Assembly (NCBI GenBank): GCA_927443345.1
Contig: CAKMKJ010000048.1
Location: 1 to 64,000, forward strand
Length of the DNA: 64,000 bases
Direction: 5' to 3'
Origin: an uncultured Anaerolineaceae bacterium
GTDB lineage: Bacteria; Chloroflexota; Anaerolineae; Anaerolineales; Anaerolineaceae
In this document: in pieces, positions 61,465-64,000 of the stretch
Numbering within the stretch: position 1 is the stretch's first letter
How the letters are laid out: each line of letters starts with the position of its first letter
Notes under the pieces: model-generated
Databases searched by the model: none
Told to the model about the DNA's origin: nothing
Seen by the model: the letters and a program-made list of their open reading frames with translations, nothing else
Program-made: the position numbers and the translations under genes

Positions 61465-63759
61465 ATGGTTTTTGATATCAGTGAAGACGAACTTCCAATT
61501 TTTCAGGCTGAAACTGAAGATCACTTAACGACTCTCGAGGATGGTCTCGTTCGTCTTGAACAAGATGATAGAGATCCTGAATTGCTTCAAGCGTTGTTTA
61601 GATCGGCTCATACCATTAAGGGAACCGCAGGAATGATCGGTCATAAAAGACTTGTTGAGATTACTCATGTTCTTGAGAATGCGTTTGATGCCGTTAGAAA
61701 GAGCCAACTTCCTATTTCCACCAACCTTATTGATTTATGCCTTGATACAGTAGATATATTGCGGTCTTTACGTGATGAAGTAATTACCAGCGAGGCAAGC
61801 GCTTGTGATGTTCCACAGATGATTGAATCATTTAGAACTTTTTTAGATTCTACAATGGATTCTACAAAGGAACAAAAAAGCAAAATTGAAGAGAATTCGA
61901 AAACTAAATCGCAAGGTGTAACGCCAGTAGAAAAAGTAAGTGAAATTAAGCAAGCCGAAGAAATAAAGGGCAAAATAGTAACAAACGAACTCTCTGACTT
62001 AAAAAATGCAAATAATGAATTGCATATTGAAGTAGATATTTCTTCAACAAGTGTTGCATCTGCTGCTCGCGCATTCCAAATACTGATGGTTCTTCAAAGT
62101 GCTGGAGAGATAGTTCATTTAATTCCAACGCAAAAAACAATAGAAAGTGCTGCACCGGTTGGGCATCTTTCTGCGCGAATAATTCCTAGTAAATCAGAAG
62201 AAGAAATAAAAAAGGAAATTTTAGGTGTTCCTGAAATAGATAGACTGGTTTTCAAAAATGAAGTTATATCCCTGGTCGAAGCTAGAAGTGGAGAGAATAA
62301 TTCAAAAGCGGCTACCCAGCCAGAATTTGAAGTTTCCCGTCTAGGCGAATATTTATTATCGAAGAATTTTATTACTGCTGATGAATTAAAAACTGTTCTT
62401 GAAAAACAAAAAACTTATCCTCCAGATAGCGCTCCACTTCTTGGGCAGTTACTTGTTTCAATGGGATTGCTCACTCAATCTGTTGTTGATCATGCAATTG
62501 AAGAGACAATGAATCAAAAACGAACGGCGATCTTAACCGGAGGTGACAGTACCAAATCTGGCGACCATTTAATTGATCGCACTGTGAGAACTAGCGTTGA
62601 GCGATTGGACGCACTAATGAATCTGGTTGGAGAATTAATCACTGATCGAAATAGGTTGATCAAGATTCATTCTGCTTTTGAACGCGATTTTAGAGGCAAC
62701 GAAAACACAAATACTTTATCTGAAGCTGTTGTTCATATTGGAAGAATTACTGATCAATTACAAGAAGAGGTGATGCATATTCGGATGCTCCCTGTTGCAA
62801 ATGTTTTCAAAAAATTCCCACGCATGGTCAGGGATATGGCACAAAAGGTCGGCAAAGAAATAGACCTGGTGATTCGCGGTCAAGAAACAGAATTGGATAG
62901 ATCAGTAATAGAAGAAATAAATGATCCGCTCATTCACCTAATCAGAAATTCTGTTGACCACGGCATAGAATCTCCAGAAAAGCGATTGGAGGATGGAAAA
63001 GAAAAACGTGGAACCATTATTTTGTCAGCTCGTCACGATCAAGGCCGAATTGTAATAACCGTAGAAGACGATGGTGGGGGAATAAATATTGATAAGATAA
63101 AAGCCGCCTCAATTCGAAAAGGTGTTATTACACAAGCCGAAGCTGATGGCATGTCTGATGATAAAGCCATTGATCTCATCTTTGAGTCAGGACTTTCTAC
63201 TGCAGCCAAGGTGACCGACATATCAGGGCGGGGTGTTGGTATGGACATTGTCAGAAGTAATATTGAGCGCTTAAACGGTTCCATTCTAGTAGATTCGGTT
63301 CCAGGCAAGGGCTCTCAATTTCAAATTATTTTGCCGTTAACCCTGGCAATTGTGCCAACTTTATTGGTAAAAGTTCGTGAATCGGTTTTTGCGATTCCAC
63401 TTGTAACTGTAGTTGAAACTCAAAAGCTTATAGATCAAAAGTTTCAAACAGTTAATGGAAAATCCGTAGTTGTTTTGCGTGAAAAGATAATACCGCTAAT
63501 TAAACTGGCTGATGTTTTTGATCTTGCAGCAGATAAACATGAAACCAATTTTTCTTATGTAGTAGTTGTAAGAACAAGCAAACAAGAAGTTGGTATTATT
63601 GTAGAACATTTAGTTGGTGAAGAAGAGGTTGTTGTAAAATCTTTCGGACATGTAATAGGCGAAATACAAGGAGTTTCTAGTGCAGCAATTTTGGGAGATG
63701 GACAAATTGCATTAATTGTTGATGTACAAGGCTTAATTAAATTATCTGCAAATCACTAA
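61465..63759 (+). CDS. cheA: Chemotaxis histidine kinase CheA with additional domain
   Basis: 764 residues. P1 Hpt domain with His49 in FRSAHTIKGTAGMIG. A P2-like ferredoxin-type region follows at about 187-275 (ARAFQILMVLQSAGEIVHLIPT). At about 291-352 there is an extra module with RLGEYLLSKNFITADEL and LGQLLVSMGLLTQ, resembling MshEN/T2SSE N-terminal domains. Then P3 dimerisation, P4 kinase (LIRNSVDHGIE, VEDDGGGI, GRGVGMDIV) and P5 CheW-like. It controls phosphorylation of CheY. No methyl-accepting proteins are in the window. Confidence 0.93.
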   Translation: MVFDISEDELPIFQAETEDHLTTLEDGLVRLEQDDRDPELLQALFRSAHTIKGTAGMIGHKRLVEITHVLENAFDAVRKSQLPISTNLIDLCLDTVDILRSLRDEVITSEASACDVPQMIESFRTFLDSTMDSTKEQKSKIEENSKTKSQGVTPVEKVSEIKQAEEIKGKIVTNELSDLKNANNELHIEVDISSTSVASAARAFQILMVLQSAGEIVHLIPTQKTIESAAPVGHLSARIIPSKSEEEIKKEILGVPEIDRLVFKNEVISLVEARSGENNSKAATQPEFEVSRLGEYLLSKNFITADELKTVLEKQKTYPPDSAPLLGQLLVSMGLLTQSVVDHAIEETMNQKRTAILTGGDSTKSGDHLIDRTVRTSVERLDALMNLVGELITDRNRLIKIHSAFERDFRGNENTNTLSEAVVHIGRITDQLQEEVMHIRMLPVANVFKKFPRMVRDMAQKVGKEIDLVIRGQETELDRSVIEEINDPLIHLIRNSVDHGIESPEKRLEDGKEKRGTIILSARHDQGRIVITVEDDGGGINIDKIKAASIRKGVITQAEADGMSDDKAIDLIFESGLSTAAKVTDISGRGVGMDIVRSNIERLNGSILVDSVPGKGSQFQIILPLTLAIVPTLLVKVRESVFAIPLVTVVETQKLIDQKFQTVNGKSVVVLREKIIPLIKLADVFDLAADKHETNFSYVVVVRTSKQEVGIIVEHLVGEEEVVVKSFGHVIGEIQGVSSAAILGDGQIALIVDVQGLIKLSANH

Positions 63760-63771
63760 CAAAGGGAAAAA

Positions 63772-64000
63772 ATGACCGAGCTAAGATCAATTTTTACTGA
63801 TGAGTTTGTAAACCTTCTGACAAAGATTTCTAAAGAAGGAATAGAAAATGCCTCTAAAGGCTTTGCAGGTATGCTTGGGAAAGAATTAACAGTTAAAAGT
63901 TCCACTGCAAAATTAGTCAAACTTTTAGATATTCCTAAGATGCTAGGCGGACCTGAAGACGAAACTGTGGCTATCTATTTAAAAACAGAAGGTGGAATTG
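63772..64000 (+). CDS. cheC: CheC-like chemotaxis protein, cut by window end
   Basis: First 76 residues only; begins at ATG 63772, 12 bases after the cheA stop, with AAGGG upstream. The pattern EGIENASKGFAGMLGKELTV and then IPKMLGGPEDETVAIYLKTEGGI matches the CheC/CheX phosphatase fold, where the Glu/Asn pair acts on phospho-CheY (here GIENASKGF). The rest lies beyond the window. Confidence 0.75.
   Translation, partial: MTELRSIFTDEFVNLLTKISKEGIENASKGFAGMLGKELTVKSSTAKLVKLLDIPKMLGGPEDETVAIYLKTEGGI

Overview
The window looks like a chromosomal piece of a motile, probably monoderm, Anaerolineae-like Chloroflexota bacterium. This is inferred from gene content: a flagellum with no L- or P-ring genes, a B-family polymerase operon with a divergent RecA-like gene, and GC-poor flagellar genes on a background of mixed composition. 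No rRNA, complete tRNA, CRISPR array, intact insertion sequence or prophage was seen.

1-711 is a gene-poor junction holding the broken end of a class 3 aldehyde dehydrogenase, short inverted repeats and one doubtful small ORF. 712-4579 is a GC-rich, apparently SOS-controlled cassette: a RecA-like protein without a Walker A lysine, a small helical protein, a family B DNA polymerase with altered catalytic motifs, and an SRAP (HMCES/YedK) abasic-site protein. A consensus -35/-10 pair with a GAAC-N4-GTTC LexA box in the spacer sits directly on the first codon. Next come proC and glpD, a bidirectional terminator, and a convergent CPBP-type membrane protease.

8577-16796 is a sugar locus: two family 2 glycosyltransferases, enzymes for a CDP-6-deoxyhexose (rfbF, rfbG, a reductase/epimerase, an RfbC-like epimerase) and UDP-galactopyranose mutase. 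It lies immediately upstream of flagellin and may supply its glycans.

17219-53647 is an almost complete flagellar regulon. Plus strand: fliC, fliD, flaG, fliS, then flgC-fliE-fliF-fliG-fliH-fliI-fliJ-slt-flgB-fliK-flgD-(TIGR02530-like)-flgE-(YlqG-like)-fhlB-pilZ. Minus strand, in transcription order: flbD-motA-motB-fliL-fliM-fliN-fliO-fliP-fliQ-HDOD-cheY-like-fliR-flhB-flhA-flhF-(membrane protein)-fliA-(HTH protein)-flgF-flgG-flgM-flgN-flgK-flgL-csrA. Sigma-28 (FliA) type promoters, TNAA-N15-NYCGWTRA, lie before fliC, fliD, fliS and flgM, so late genes should be released when FlgM is exported. CsrA is encoded at the end of the flgM operon, and the fliC leader carries a hairpin with a CsrA-type AAGGAT hexaloop. 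FlgA, FlgH, FlgI, FlgJ, FliW and FlhG are not encoded here.

53976-64000 holds an OmpR-type regulator and histidine kinase, a minus-strand operon of two glycosyltransferases and a formylglycine-generating-enzyme-like protein, an M23 peptidase, a CheA with an additional domain, and the start of a CheC-like gene.
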